Shown here: positions 8,002 to 13,562 of the stretch, in pieces
How positions within the stretch are numbered: the stretch's first letter is position 1
How the letters are laid out: each line of letters begins with the position of its first letter
NCBI GenBank assembly: GCA_003158365.1
Contig: PMIW01000227.1
Location: forward strand, 1 to 13,562
From: Ignavibacteriota bacterium
Lineage (GTDB): Bacteria > Bacteroidota > Ignavibacteria > Tepidaquicellales > Tepidaquicellaceae
Reading direction: 5' to 3'
DNA: 13,562 bases
The notes under the pieces: generated by a model
Database searches by the model: none
Told to the model about the DNA's origin: nothing
The model's input: the letters and a program-made list of their open reading frames with translations, nothing else
Made by a program: the position numbers and the translations under genes

Positions 8002-8030
8002 AGATAACAAGATTAATTATCTGATTTTTT
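8002..8030 (+). terminator. Possible weak terminator after the MBL-fold gene
   Basis: AGATAA (8002-8007) pairs with TTATCT (8017-8022) across a 9-nt loop, and six T residues follow at 8025-8030. The stem is short and AT-only apart from one G-C pair, so termination would be partial at best. Confidence 0.3.
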
Positions 8031-8041
8031 CAGTTTTGAAG

Positions 8042-8069
8042 TCTTTTAATCTTGCAATCTTTTAATCTT
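8042..8069 (+). repeat. Tandem 12-bp direct repeat upstream of the symporter gene
   Basis: TCTTTTAATCTT occurs perfectly at 8042-8053 and again at 8058-8069, separated by GCAA, giving a 16-bp period. The second copy ends 13 bp before the symporter ATG at 8083. A nearby partial inverse, AAGATTAA, lies within 8008-8016. It may be a regulator-binding site, or simply low-complexity intergenic DNA. Confidence 0.6.
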
Positions 8070-8082
8070 TAAATCCGAGTTA

Positions 8083-9570
8083 ATGAATTTCAGCACTGTT
8101 GATTATTTTATTGTAATAGTTTACCTGGTTGGAAGCGTTGTTTTTGGCGTGCTGGCAGCAGGAAAGCAGAAATCCACTAACGATTATTTTCTCGGAGGTA
8201 AAGAACTTAAATGGTGGATGGTCGGCTTTTCTATTGTGGCGAGCGAAACCAGCACACTCACATTTATCAGCATTCCGGGGCTTGCGTATAAATCCAATAT
8301 GTTTTTTATGCAGCTGATAATCGGATATTTTATCGGCAGACTTCTTGTTACTATGATATTCATTCCTGCATATTATAAAGGTGAAATGGAGACGGCTTAT
8401 GATTTTCTCGGGAAAAGATTCGGGCTGGGTTTAAGGAAATTTACATCTTCTGTATTTATAGTCACAAGAGTTCTTGCCTCGGGTGTAAGACTTTTCGCTA
8501 CAGCTATACCGGTTCATATTATCACAGGGCTCGATTATCCAACAAGCATTGCAATCATAGGAATATTTACTCTTATTTACACATATCTCGGAGGATTGAA
8601 AGCAGTTGTAACTATGGATGTTGTCCAGATGTTTATTTATGTCGGCGGTGCAGTAGCTTCGATGGTTTTAATATTCAGCTTTCTTCCAAATGGAATGGCA
8701 GACGTTGTAAAATATGCAACCGCAGACGGAACAAATAAATTTGAAATTTTTAATTTGAATTTTTCAGGGGGATTTTCCGAGTTTTTTACTTCTCCATATA
8801 CTTTGCTCGGAGCATTTATAGGCGGTACGTTCCTGACAATGGCATCCCACGGCACAGACCAGCTTCTTGTGCAGAGACTGCTTGGCTGTAAAACAAAAAA
8901 GGAAAGCCAGAAAGCCCTTATGCTCGATGCAACTTTAATTGTCATTCAGTTTGGATTTTTTATGTTTCTCGGATTGTGCCTTTATGCTTTTTATCACGGG
9001 ACTCCATTCAATCAGTTAACATTAAATTCAACAGGGTTAAATCTTACATCTTCAGATGAGATTTTTCCTAAATTTATTATAGAAAACCTGCCCACCGGAC
9101 TTGCAGGTCTGGTGATTGCAGGTGTGCTTGCTTCAGCTATGGGTACATTATCATCAGCAATCAGCTCTCTGGCATCCTCGACTTACCTTGACCTGTTTAA
9201 AAATAAGTCCTCAAATCCCAAAACCGAAATATTCTGGTCTAAGATATTTACTTTGCTCTGGGGTGTAGTACTTATTGGCGGTGCAATGCTTTTCAGGGAC
9301 TCAAAGAACCCCGTAGTAGAAATTGGACTGTCCATTGCTTCCGTTACCTATGGAGGGCTGCTCGGTACTTTTTTACTCGGGTTATTCTTCAAAAGAATCG
9401 ATCAGATGGAGGCATTTTTCGGTTTCATTTCAGGTATTTTAACTATGGCATATATCATTTATTTTACTCAAATAGCATATACCTGGTATACAATTATTGG
9501 GGTAATTATGACATTATTTATTGCAAATTTAATCTGGATAATAAGAAAGTTAACTACTAAAAAAATATAG
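8083..9570 (+). CDS. Sodium:solute symporter (SSS family)
   Basis: A 495-residue inner-membrane transporter with about 13 hydrophobic helices, normal for the SSS/SLC5 family, which couples sodium entry to uptake of a small organic solute. Family hallmarks are visible. The first helix region ends in STNDYFLGGK with SIVASETSTLTFIS after it. GGLKAVVTMDVVQ lies at about 170-182. GTDQLLVQRLL lies at about 257-267. The helix carrying the second sodium site shows AGVLASAMGTLSSAISSLASS (in two pieces, 346-358 and 359-366). The C-terminus is basic and cytoplasmic (RKLTTKKI). The substrate (sugar, sialic acid, proline or another) cannot be inferred. PriA starts 5 bp downstream, so the two probably share a transcript although their functions are unrelated. 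A tandem repeat lies just upstream. Confidence 0.92.
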   Translation: MNFSTVDYFIVIVYLVGSVVFGVLAAGKQKSTNDYFLGGKELKWWMVGFSIVASETSTLTFISIPGLAYKSNMFFMQLIIGYFIGRLLVTMIFIPAYYKGEMETAYDFLGKRFGLGLRKFTSSVFIVTRVLASGVRLFATAIPVHIITGLDYPTSIAIIGIFTLIYTYLGGLKAVVTMDVVQMFIYVGGAVASMVLIFSFLPNGMADVVKYATADGTNKFEIFNLNFSGGFSEFFTSPYTLLGAFIGGTFLTMASHGTDQLLVQRLLGCKTKKESQKALMLDATLIVIQFGFFMFLGLCLYAFYHGTPFNQLTLNSTGLNLTSSDEIFPKFIIENLPTGLAGLVIAGVLASAMGTLSSAISSLASSTYLDLFKNKSSNPKTEIFWSKIFTLLWGVVLIGGAMLFRDSKNPVVEIGLSIASVTYGGLLGTFLLGLFFKRIDQMEAFFGFISGILTMAYIIYFTQIAYTWYTIIGVIMTLFIANLIWIIRKLTTKKI

Positions 9571-9575
9571 CTGTT

Positions 9576-12080
9576 ATGCCTAAGGACTTGTATGCAAATA
9601 TAGCACTGAATATTCCGATTAACAGACTTTTTACTTACAAGGTGCCGGATTTTTATCTGAATAGTATTAAACCGGGCAAGCGTGTCCTCGTACCGTTCTC
9701 TCATAAAATCCTGACTGGTTTAGTAGTTTCTTTAAGCGAATCGACCGAATTTGAAAATACTAAAGACATAAAAACTGTTTTGGATGATAAGGAAGTCCTG
9801 ACCAATGAAATGATCAAATTCGCCAAGTGGATATCCGAATATTACCTCGCACCCTTTGGTGAAGTATTATTCCTGTTCATTCCTTCTAAAACCAATATAG
9901 AGTCAGATGTTTATTATTCATTGAATGAAGATTATTTAACCGGTCTAAACAGAATAAGCGTTAAAGATGAAATATATGTGGATATTGTAAATGCTTTTAA
10001 GAATAAATTATCTCTGGTATTAACTAAAAAACAAATTGAAAAAAAGTTTGATATAAAAGATTCTTCAAAATATCTTGAATATCTGGTATCGGAAAATATT
10101 TTATATTCATCAAAGCTTTTTTCAAAATCAACCCGTGAAAAATTTGTAAAATATGTAAGCCGGAATTTTACAGGCAGCGATATTGAATCAATAGCTTCAG
10201 AAAATAAACTAAAAAGCGATAAGCAAAAAACATTTCTTTCCAAATTATTGGAAAAAGATGCTTATGAATTACCCGAACTTATTAAATTAACCGAAATTTC
10301 ATTATCCTCAGTCAATACACTTTTGAAAAAGGGATTGATAAAAATAGATGAGGTAAAAGTATTCCGCGAACATCCCGAAATTTACAGCGAAGAATACAGT
10401 AAAATAGAACTGAATGAAGAACAGAAAAATGTGTATGTTGAAATTACCGGTGCACTAAATCGCAATGAATTCTCTCCGTATCTTCTTCACGGAGTCACAG
10501 GAAGCGGAAAGACGGAGGTTTATATTCGTGTAATAAAGAATGCATTAGAAAAAAATAAGACAGCAATTGTACTTGTACCTGAAATATCCCTCACTCCACA
10601 GCTTATTTACCGCTTCAAGCAGAATTTCGGTAATAAGATAGGTGTGATTCACAGCAAACTCTCTGATGGTGAACGACTCGATACATTTGAAAAGATAATT
10701 ACGGGTGATTACAGGATTATTATCGGGGCTCGTTCTGCGCTTTTTGCACCCGTAAAAGACATAGGAATAATAGTTGTGGATGAAGAGCACGATTCATCCT
10801 ATAAACAGGAAAACTCTCCGCGATATAATGCAAGGGACGCAGCTATAATTCGTGCAAGGCTGAATAATGCAGTCGTTGTCCTCGGCTCTGCCACACCCTC
10901 ACTTGAAAGCTATTACAATTGCGAAAAAGGAAAATATAAACTTCTCGAACTGACTAAACGTGCAACGCATATCAATCCTCCAAAGATTGAAATTATTGAT
11001 TTAAAAACCAAACAGGATTTGGATGATAAGCAACTGGAGTTCTTAAACAGAATTGAAAAGTCTAAAGTAAGATTTTTATCTAAAGAACTGATAGTCGAAA
11101 TTGGGGAAAGGCTCGAGAAGAAAGAAAATGTAATCATTCTTCAAAACAGAAGGGGATATCACTCTTTTCTTGAATGCGTTAGCTGCGGAAGCGTGGAAAT
11201 GTGTCCGCGGTGTACAATAACACTTACTTATCATAAGTTATTCGACACACTGAAATGCCATTTCTGCGGTTATCAGAAAAATGTAATTTATCATTGTTCA
11301 AATTGCGGAAGCAATAAAATAATTCCCGGCGGTGCAGGTACGGAAAAAGTTGAAGAGGAACTTGTGAAGATTTTTCCGAAAGCAAAAATCGAACGGCTTG
11401 ATTCCGATACTATCACATCACGTAAAAAATACCAGCAGATATTAAAAGACTTCTATGATAATAAAATAGATATACTCGTAGGCACCCAGATGATTTCGAA
11501 AGGTCTGGATTTTCCTAACGTTACTCTTGTCGGTGTTATAAATGCAGATATAGGATTGCTGAATCCCGATTTCAGGGCGACTGAAAAGACTTTCCAGATA
11601 TTAACTCAGGTATCAGGCAGAAGCGGACGCAGCGATAAAAAAGGGGAAGTACTGATTCAGACAAATCACTCCGAGTATTATGTTTTCGAAGATGTAAGAA
11701 ATCACAATTACAAAGATTTTTACTCGAAGGAATTAAGAACAAGAAAAGATATGAGTTATCCGCCATTCGGCAGGGTAGCTATTGTTGAAACCAAATCCAC
11801 AGACCAAAAATTATCCGAATCTAAAATAAAAGAAATTTATAATCTCGTAATTAAATTAGACAGCAAAAAATATTTATATTTATTCCCCCCGACTCCGCCG
11901 CTTTTTTCTAAACTCAAAAATCAATATAGATATCACTTGTTAATAAAAGCACCGAAAGATAAAGACCCGTCGGGAAATTATCTTGTAAAAATATTAAAAG
12001 CAGTAGAAGAATATTCAGATGCAAAACTTACATCGAAAGTCCGCCTGACAATAGATATGGACGCAATAAATCTGCTTTAA
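9576..12080 (+). CDS. priA: Primosomal protein N' (replication-restart helicase PriA)
   Basis: PriA recognises stalled or collapsed replication forks and reloads the replisome. The 834-residue product shows the full architecture. There is an N-terminal 3'-DNA-binding domain (about 1-105, with NIPINRLFTYKVP and GKRVLVPF) and a winged-helix region. Helicase lobe 1 has Walker A GVTGSGKTE (306-314), DEEH (402-405) and GSAT (437-440). A zinc-binding insert carries eight cysteines (534, 537, 543, 546, 561, 564, 574, 577) in four CxxC pairs. Helicase lobe 2 has GTQMISKGLDFP and QVSGRSGR (678-685). A C-terminal domain ends at 834. The region between 105 and 280 is lysine-rich and longer than in E. 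coli, where the protein is about 730 residues. The ATG at 9576 gives the canonical start. No obvious terminator follows; the intergenic tail contains no strong hairpin. Confidence 0.97.
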   Translation: MPKDLYANIALNIPINRLFTYKVPDFYLNSIKPGKRVLVPFSHKILTGLVVSLSESTEFENTKDIKTVLDDKEVLTNEMIKFAKWISEYYLAPFGEVLFLFIPSKTNIESDVYYSLNEDYLTGLNRISVKDEIYVDIVNAFKNKLSLVLTKKQIEKKFDIKDSSKYLEYLVSENILYSSKLFSKSTREKFVKYVSRNFTGSDIESIASENKLKSDKQKTFLSKLLEKDAYELPELIKLTEISLSSVNTLLKKGLIKIDEVKVFREHPEIYSEEYSKIELNEEQKNVYVEITGALNRNEFSPYLLHGVTGSGKTEVYIRVIKNALEKNKTAIVLVPEISLTPQLIYRFKQNFGNKIGVIHSKLSDGERLDTFEKIITGDYRIIIGARSALFAPVKDIGIIVVDEEHDSSYKQENSPRYNARDAAIIRARLNNAVVVLGSATPSLESYYNCEKGKYKLLELTKRATHINPPKIEIIDLKTKQDLDDKQLEFLNRIEKSKVRFLSKELIVEIGERLEKKENVIILQNRRGYHSFLECVSCGSVEMCPRCTITLTYHKLFDTLKCHFCGYQKNVIYHCSNCGSNKIIPGGAGTEKVEEELVKIFPKAKIERLDSDTITSRKKYQQILKDFYDNKIDILVGTQMISKGLDFPNVTLVGVINADIGLLNPDFRATEKTFQILTQVSGRSGRSDKKGEVLIQTNHSEYYVFEDVRNHNYKDFYSKELRTRKDMSYPPFGRVAIVETKSTDQKLSESKIKEIYNLVIKLDSKKYLYLFPPTPPLFSKLKNQYRYHLLIKAPKDKDPSGNYLVKILKAVEEYSDAKLTSKVRLTIDMDAINLL

Positions 12081-12152
12081 AAAATTTGATTTGAGTTTTC
12101 ATGCTTTAAGCTCTTTATTATTCATTACTCATACTAATTACTAATTGAGAAG

Positions 12153-12227
12153 TGGTGCCCCTGCAAGGATTTGAACCCTGACTAGCGGTTCCGAAGACCG
12201 ATGTGCTATCCATTACACTACAAGGGC
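12153..12227 (-). tRNA. tRNA-Arg (anticodon UCG)
   Basis: On the minus strand the sequence folds as a full cloverleaf. The acceptor stem is GCCCTTG with CAGGGGC (one G-U). The D stem is GTGT/GCAC with GGA in its loop, and A20 is an arginine identity base. The anticodon loop is CTTCGGA, with anticodon TCG at 12194-12192. There is a 4-nt variable loop, and the T arm is CAGGG-TTCAAAT-CCTTG. The discriminator is A, followed by an encoded CCA (12155-12153). The mature body is 72 nt plus CCA. It should read CGA and other CGN codons. The lowest pair of the anticodon stem (positions 27 and 43) is a U-C mismatch. Neighbouring genes are on the other strand. Confidence 0.93.
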
Positions 12228-12233
12228 TTAGTG

Positions 12234-12263
12234 CAAAATAAACATGATTTTAATAAGATTCAA
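12234..12263 (-). promoter_or_regulatory. Candidate promoter of tRNA-Arg
   Basis: On the minus strand TTG (12263-12261) is followed after 19 nt by TTATTTTG (12241-12234), one mismatch from the Bacteroidota -7 box TAnnTTTG. Transcription would start about 12228, immediately before the tRNA 5' end at 12227, which fits a tRNA promoter. Confidence 0.4.
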
Positions 12264-12369
12264 TATTATTTAAAAACAAAGTTATCATACTACTATTTTT
12301 CATCTAATTGTTATGTTTTCAAGTAGTAATATTGATTTTTTTAACGGATTTAAGCTATCTTTCAGGCAC

Positions 12370-12377
12370 TATTTTTG
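12370..12377 (+). promoter_or_regulatory. Candidate -7 promoter element of the 101-residue protein gene
   Basis: TATTTTTG fits the Bacteroidota -7 consensus TAnnTTTG at every fixed base and lies 38 bp before the ATG at 12416, a sensible leader length. No TTG sits at the expected -33 distance, so the call is tentative. Confidence 0.3.
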
Positions 12378-12415
12378 CACTTCTTAATGATGGGTAAATC
12401 TTAATTAAACACATA

Positions 12416-12721
12416 ATGGAAAGCAAAAACTTCAAAACAAATGAGTTCTTTCTAAAGACAAGGATTTTTAATAAGATAGAAGAAATAAGCAAGAGTCTTG
12501 GCGCGGCAGTTGAGTTTAATTTACCTACAAATGGTAGGGTAAATTTAGTTCTTTCGGACAAAAATAATGGAACGGTTTATACCATTATTGATAATGAATT
12601 TTTAATAAAAGGGGTCTATTCAAAACCCTTTGATATATCGAGTATTCCGGGAGGAGATTATTTATATAAGTTTACATCCAAACGTATAGAGCAGACAAGA
12701 GAATTGAAGCTGAAAAAATAG
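12416..12721 (+). CDS. Small protein resembling a stand-alone T9SS type A sorting domain
   Basis: This 101-residue protein has an N-terminal polar helix-like segment (1-28) and then a run matching the C-terminal sorting domain seen at bases 300-491. The shared pattern is VEFNLP (32-37) against ISFSIP, VNLVLSD (42-48) against VSLKVYD, PFDISS (71-76) against QFDISW, GGDYLYKF (79-86) against SGIYFYKL, and the ending RELKLKK against RKMILIK. In known proteins this beta-sandwich domain is the last part of a much larger secreted protein. Here it is the whole gene, without signal peptide, lipobox or membrane helix. An in-frame stop at 12395-12397 rules out a longer N-terminus. It is followed by a strong terminator and stands as a single-gene unit. 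It could be a cytoplasmic domain reused for another task, or a gene remnant. The fold similarity is clear by eye but function is unknown. Confidence 0.7.
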   Translation: MESKNFKTNEFFLKTRIFNKIEEISKSLGAAVEFNLPTNGRVNLVLSDKNNGTVYTIIDNEFLIKGVYSKPFDISSIPGGDYLYKFTSKRIEQTRELKLKK

Positions 12722-12748
12722 TATTTATTTCTCCTTTTTCCTCTCCCC

Positions 12749-12792
12749 AATCTTTACGAAATTCCGAAAGGTTTTTCGTAAAGATTTTTTTA
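12749..12792 (+). terminator. Strong Rho-independent terminator
   Basis: A perfect 13-bp stem (AATCTTTACGAAA at 12749-12761, TTTCGTAAAGATT at 12774-12786) is capped by a 12-nt loop. The loop can itself form two C-G pairs closing a GAAA tetraloop. The T run covers 12785-12791. It ends the transcript of the 101-residue protein gene and separates it from the lipoprotein gene. Confidence 0.88.
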
Positions 12793-12858
12793 TATTTATG
12801 TAATAAAGGAACTTATATATATTAAAATGCATTTGTATTATTAAATCAAAAATAATAC

Positions 12859-12864
12859 GAGGAG
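12859..12864 (+). promoter_or_regulatory. Shine-Dalgarno site fixing a TTG start
   Basis: GAGGAG lies 8 nt before the TTG at 12873, ideal spacing, but 17 nt before the in-frame ATG at 12882. This favours initiation at TTG for the lipoprotein gene. Confidence 0.6.
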
Positions 12865-12872
12865 AATAAAAA

Positions 12873-13403
12873 TTGGAAAAAATGTTTTTTTACACAATTA
12901 TATTGAGCATTATTTTAACAATATCTTTTTCTACATTCGGCTGTAAAAGCGATTCGACGAACCCTGTTACAAGTACGCCATTTGATGCCAATTCAATAAA
13001 TGGGACGATTACTTTTGTTGATTCTTTATTTATTTCAGATACAACTCACGGTTATTACAGCATAGATGCCTATTCATCATGGCCGCCAACCGGTATGCCT
13101 TCTGCAATCGCAAAAATAATTCCTTCTAAAAACTCTAACGGGAAATATACGGCAAATTATAAACTGATTGTATCAGGAAATGGTTCTTATACATTAACAA
13201 CAGCTTTTATAAAAACTCCCTACGGGCAGGGTTCTGTTTTAGGCCTTGGAATGTACGATGTAACATCGGGAAATGATACAACGCATAATTCAGGTACAAT
13301 ATTCGGAAGTCACACAAAAGCAGTTATTACAAGCGGTGCAGGAATCGGAAATATTAATTTTAATTCCTGGATTGATACTACGAATAAAATTTACAATTTT
13401 TAA
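12873..13403 (+). CDS. Putative lipoprotein of unknown function
   Basis: The product has 176 residues. A hydrophobic N-terminus (FFYTIILSIILTISFS) leads to TFGC, with Cys24 as the likely lipidated residue. The -3 position is threonine rather than the usual leucine, so the lipobox is degenerate, as is common in Bacteroidota. After CKSDSTNP the mature part is rich in serine, threonine, glycine and asparagine with beta-strand character (SINGTITFVDSLF, YKLIVSGNGSYTLTTAF, GAGIGNINFNSW), suggesting a single extracytoplasmic beta-sandwich. I do not recognise the family. TTG at 12873 is preferred to ATG at 12882 because of the GAGGAG site. The gene follows a strong terminator, so it must have its own promoter. 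The next gene begins 23 bp downstream and also encodes an exported protein, so the pair may be co-transcribed. Confidence 0.7.
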   Translation: MEKMFFYTIILSIILTISFSTFGCKSDSTNPVTSTPFDANSINGTITFVDSLFISDTTHGYYSIDAYSSWPPTGMPSAIAKIIPSKNSNGKYTANYKLIVSGNGSYTLTTAFIKTPYGQGSVLGLGMYDVTSGNDTTHNSGTIFGSHTKAVITSGAGIGNINFNSWIDTTNKIYNF

Positions 13404-13426
13404 TATTACGTAATTAATTTTCGATT

Positions 13427-13562
13427 TTGAGGAGAACTTTTTTACTAATAACATTCCTGTTATGTAATTCTTATATTTTCGCACAGGGCAAAGCCGGTCT
13501 GACCGGCTTTGTATTTGACGGAAATAATAATGAAGTCGTGAACACTGTTGCGGTAAAATTAT
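13427..13562 (+). CDS. N-terminus of an exported protein with a carboxypeptidase-regulatory-like domain (3' truncated)
   Basis: The frame opens at a TTG at 13427 and runs off the window end. The first residues form a clean signal peptide, MRRTFLLITFLLCNSYIFAQ, followed by GKAGLTGFVFDGNNNE and VVNTVAVKL. This is the beginning of a carboxypeptidase-regulatory-like beta-sandwich (pattern GxVxDxxxxxVxxxxVxL), the usual N-terminal domain of TonB-dependent receptors and of many secreted Bacteroidota proteins. No ATG or GTG lies between the in-frame stop at 13415-13417 and the signal sequence, so TTG is the only standard start. Only about 45 residues are visible, so a TonB-dependent receptor is a reasonable but unproven guess. 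It begins 23 bp after the lipoprotein gene. Confidence 0.65.
   Translation, partial: MRRTFLLITFLLCNSYIFAQGKAGLTGFVFDGNNNEVVNTVAVKL

Noticed and set aside
5704..9570. Radical SAM, MBL-fold and symporter genes as one natural-product or modification cluster
   Set aside because: Spacers of 65 and 85 bp with weak hairpins separate them, no precursor peptide or other tailoring gene is visible, and the next gene is housekeeping priA.
12081..12415. tRNA-adjacent region as an integration site of a mobile element
   Set aside because: No integrase gene, no duplicate of the tRNA 3' end and no change in base composition are visible within the window.
13290..13484. A minus-strand open frame across the lipoprotein end and the next gene start, with several cysteines
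   Set aside because: It covers the stop codon of one convincing gene and the signal peptide of the next, has no visible start context, and is best read as chance.

Overview
The window reads as chromosomal DNA from an AT-rich member of the Ignavibacteria/Chlorobi side of the Bacteroidota superphylum. This rests on three things. The first gene ends in a type IX secretion (T9SS) sorting domain opening with the linker QNYPNPFNPVTKISFSIP, which is characteristic of that group. Shine-Dalgarno sites are absent before most genes. Several candidate promoters resemble the Bacteroidota form (TTG, about 20 nt, TAnnTTTG). The assignment is inferred from sequence style, not from a database match.

Layout. 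Bases 1-566 hold the 3' end of a secreted PepX_C-domain hydrolase carrying a T9SS tail, then a strong terminator. Bases 622-1029 encode the mechanosensitive channel MscL. Its stop codon directly abuts the stop codon of a convergent signal-peptide-bearing alpha/beta hydrolase (1030-2628, minus). That hydrolase is a paralogue of the truncated first gene but lacks the T9SS tail. From 2772 the plus strand carries an ABC-F translation ATPase with a TTG start, an outer-membrane beta-barrel protein and a terminator (5575-5610). A B12-binding-type radical SAM enzyme follows, whose coding frame runs upstream of its first ATG. Next come a metallo-beta-lactamase-fold hydrolase, a sodium:solute symporter and the primosomal helicase PriA, the last starting 5 bp after the symporter. 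A minus-strand tRNA-Arg(UCG) lies at 12153-12227.

The right end holds a 101-residue protein that looks like a free-standing T9SS sorting domain without a signal peptide, then a 13-bp-stem terminator. A small putative lipoprotein follows, and 23 bp later the 5' end of an exported protein with a carboxypeptidase-regulatory-like N-terminus. The last two both start at TTG and may be co-transcribed.

Most of the window is housekeeping and envelope genes, and I see no CRISPR array, insertion sequence, phage or defence island. The observations most worth following are the stand-alone sorting-domain-like protein, the radical SAM gene with no canonical start codon at its apparent N-terminus, the paralogous hydrolase pair differing in the T9SS tail, and repeated use of TTG starts.
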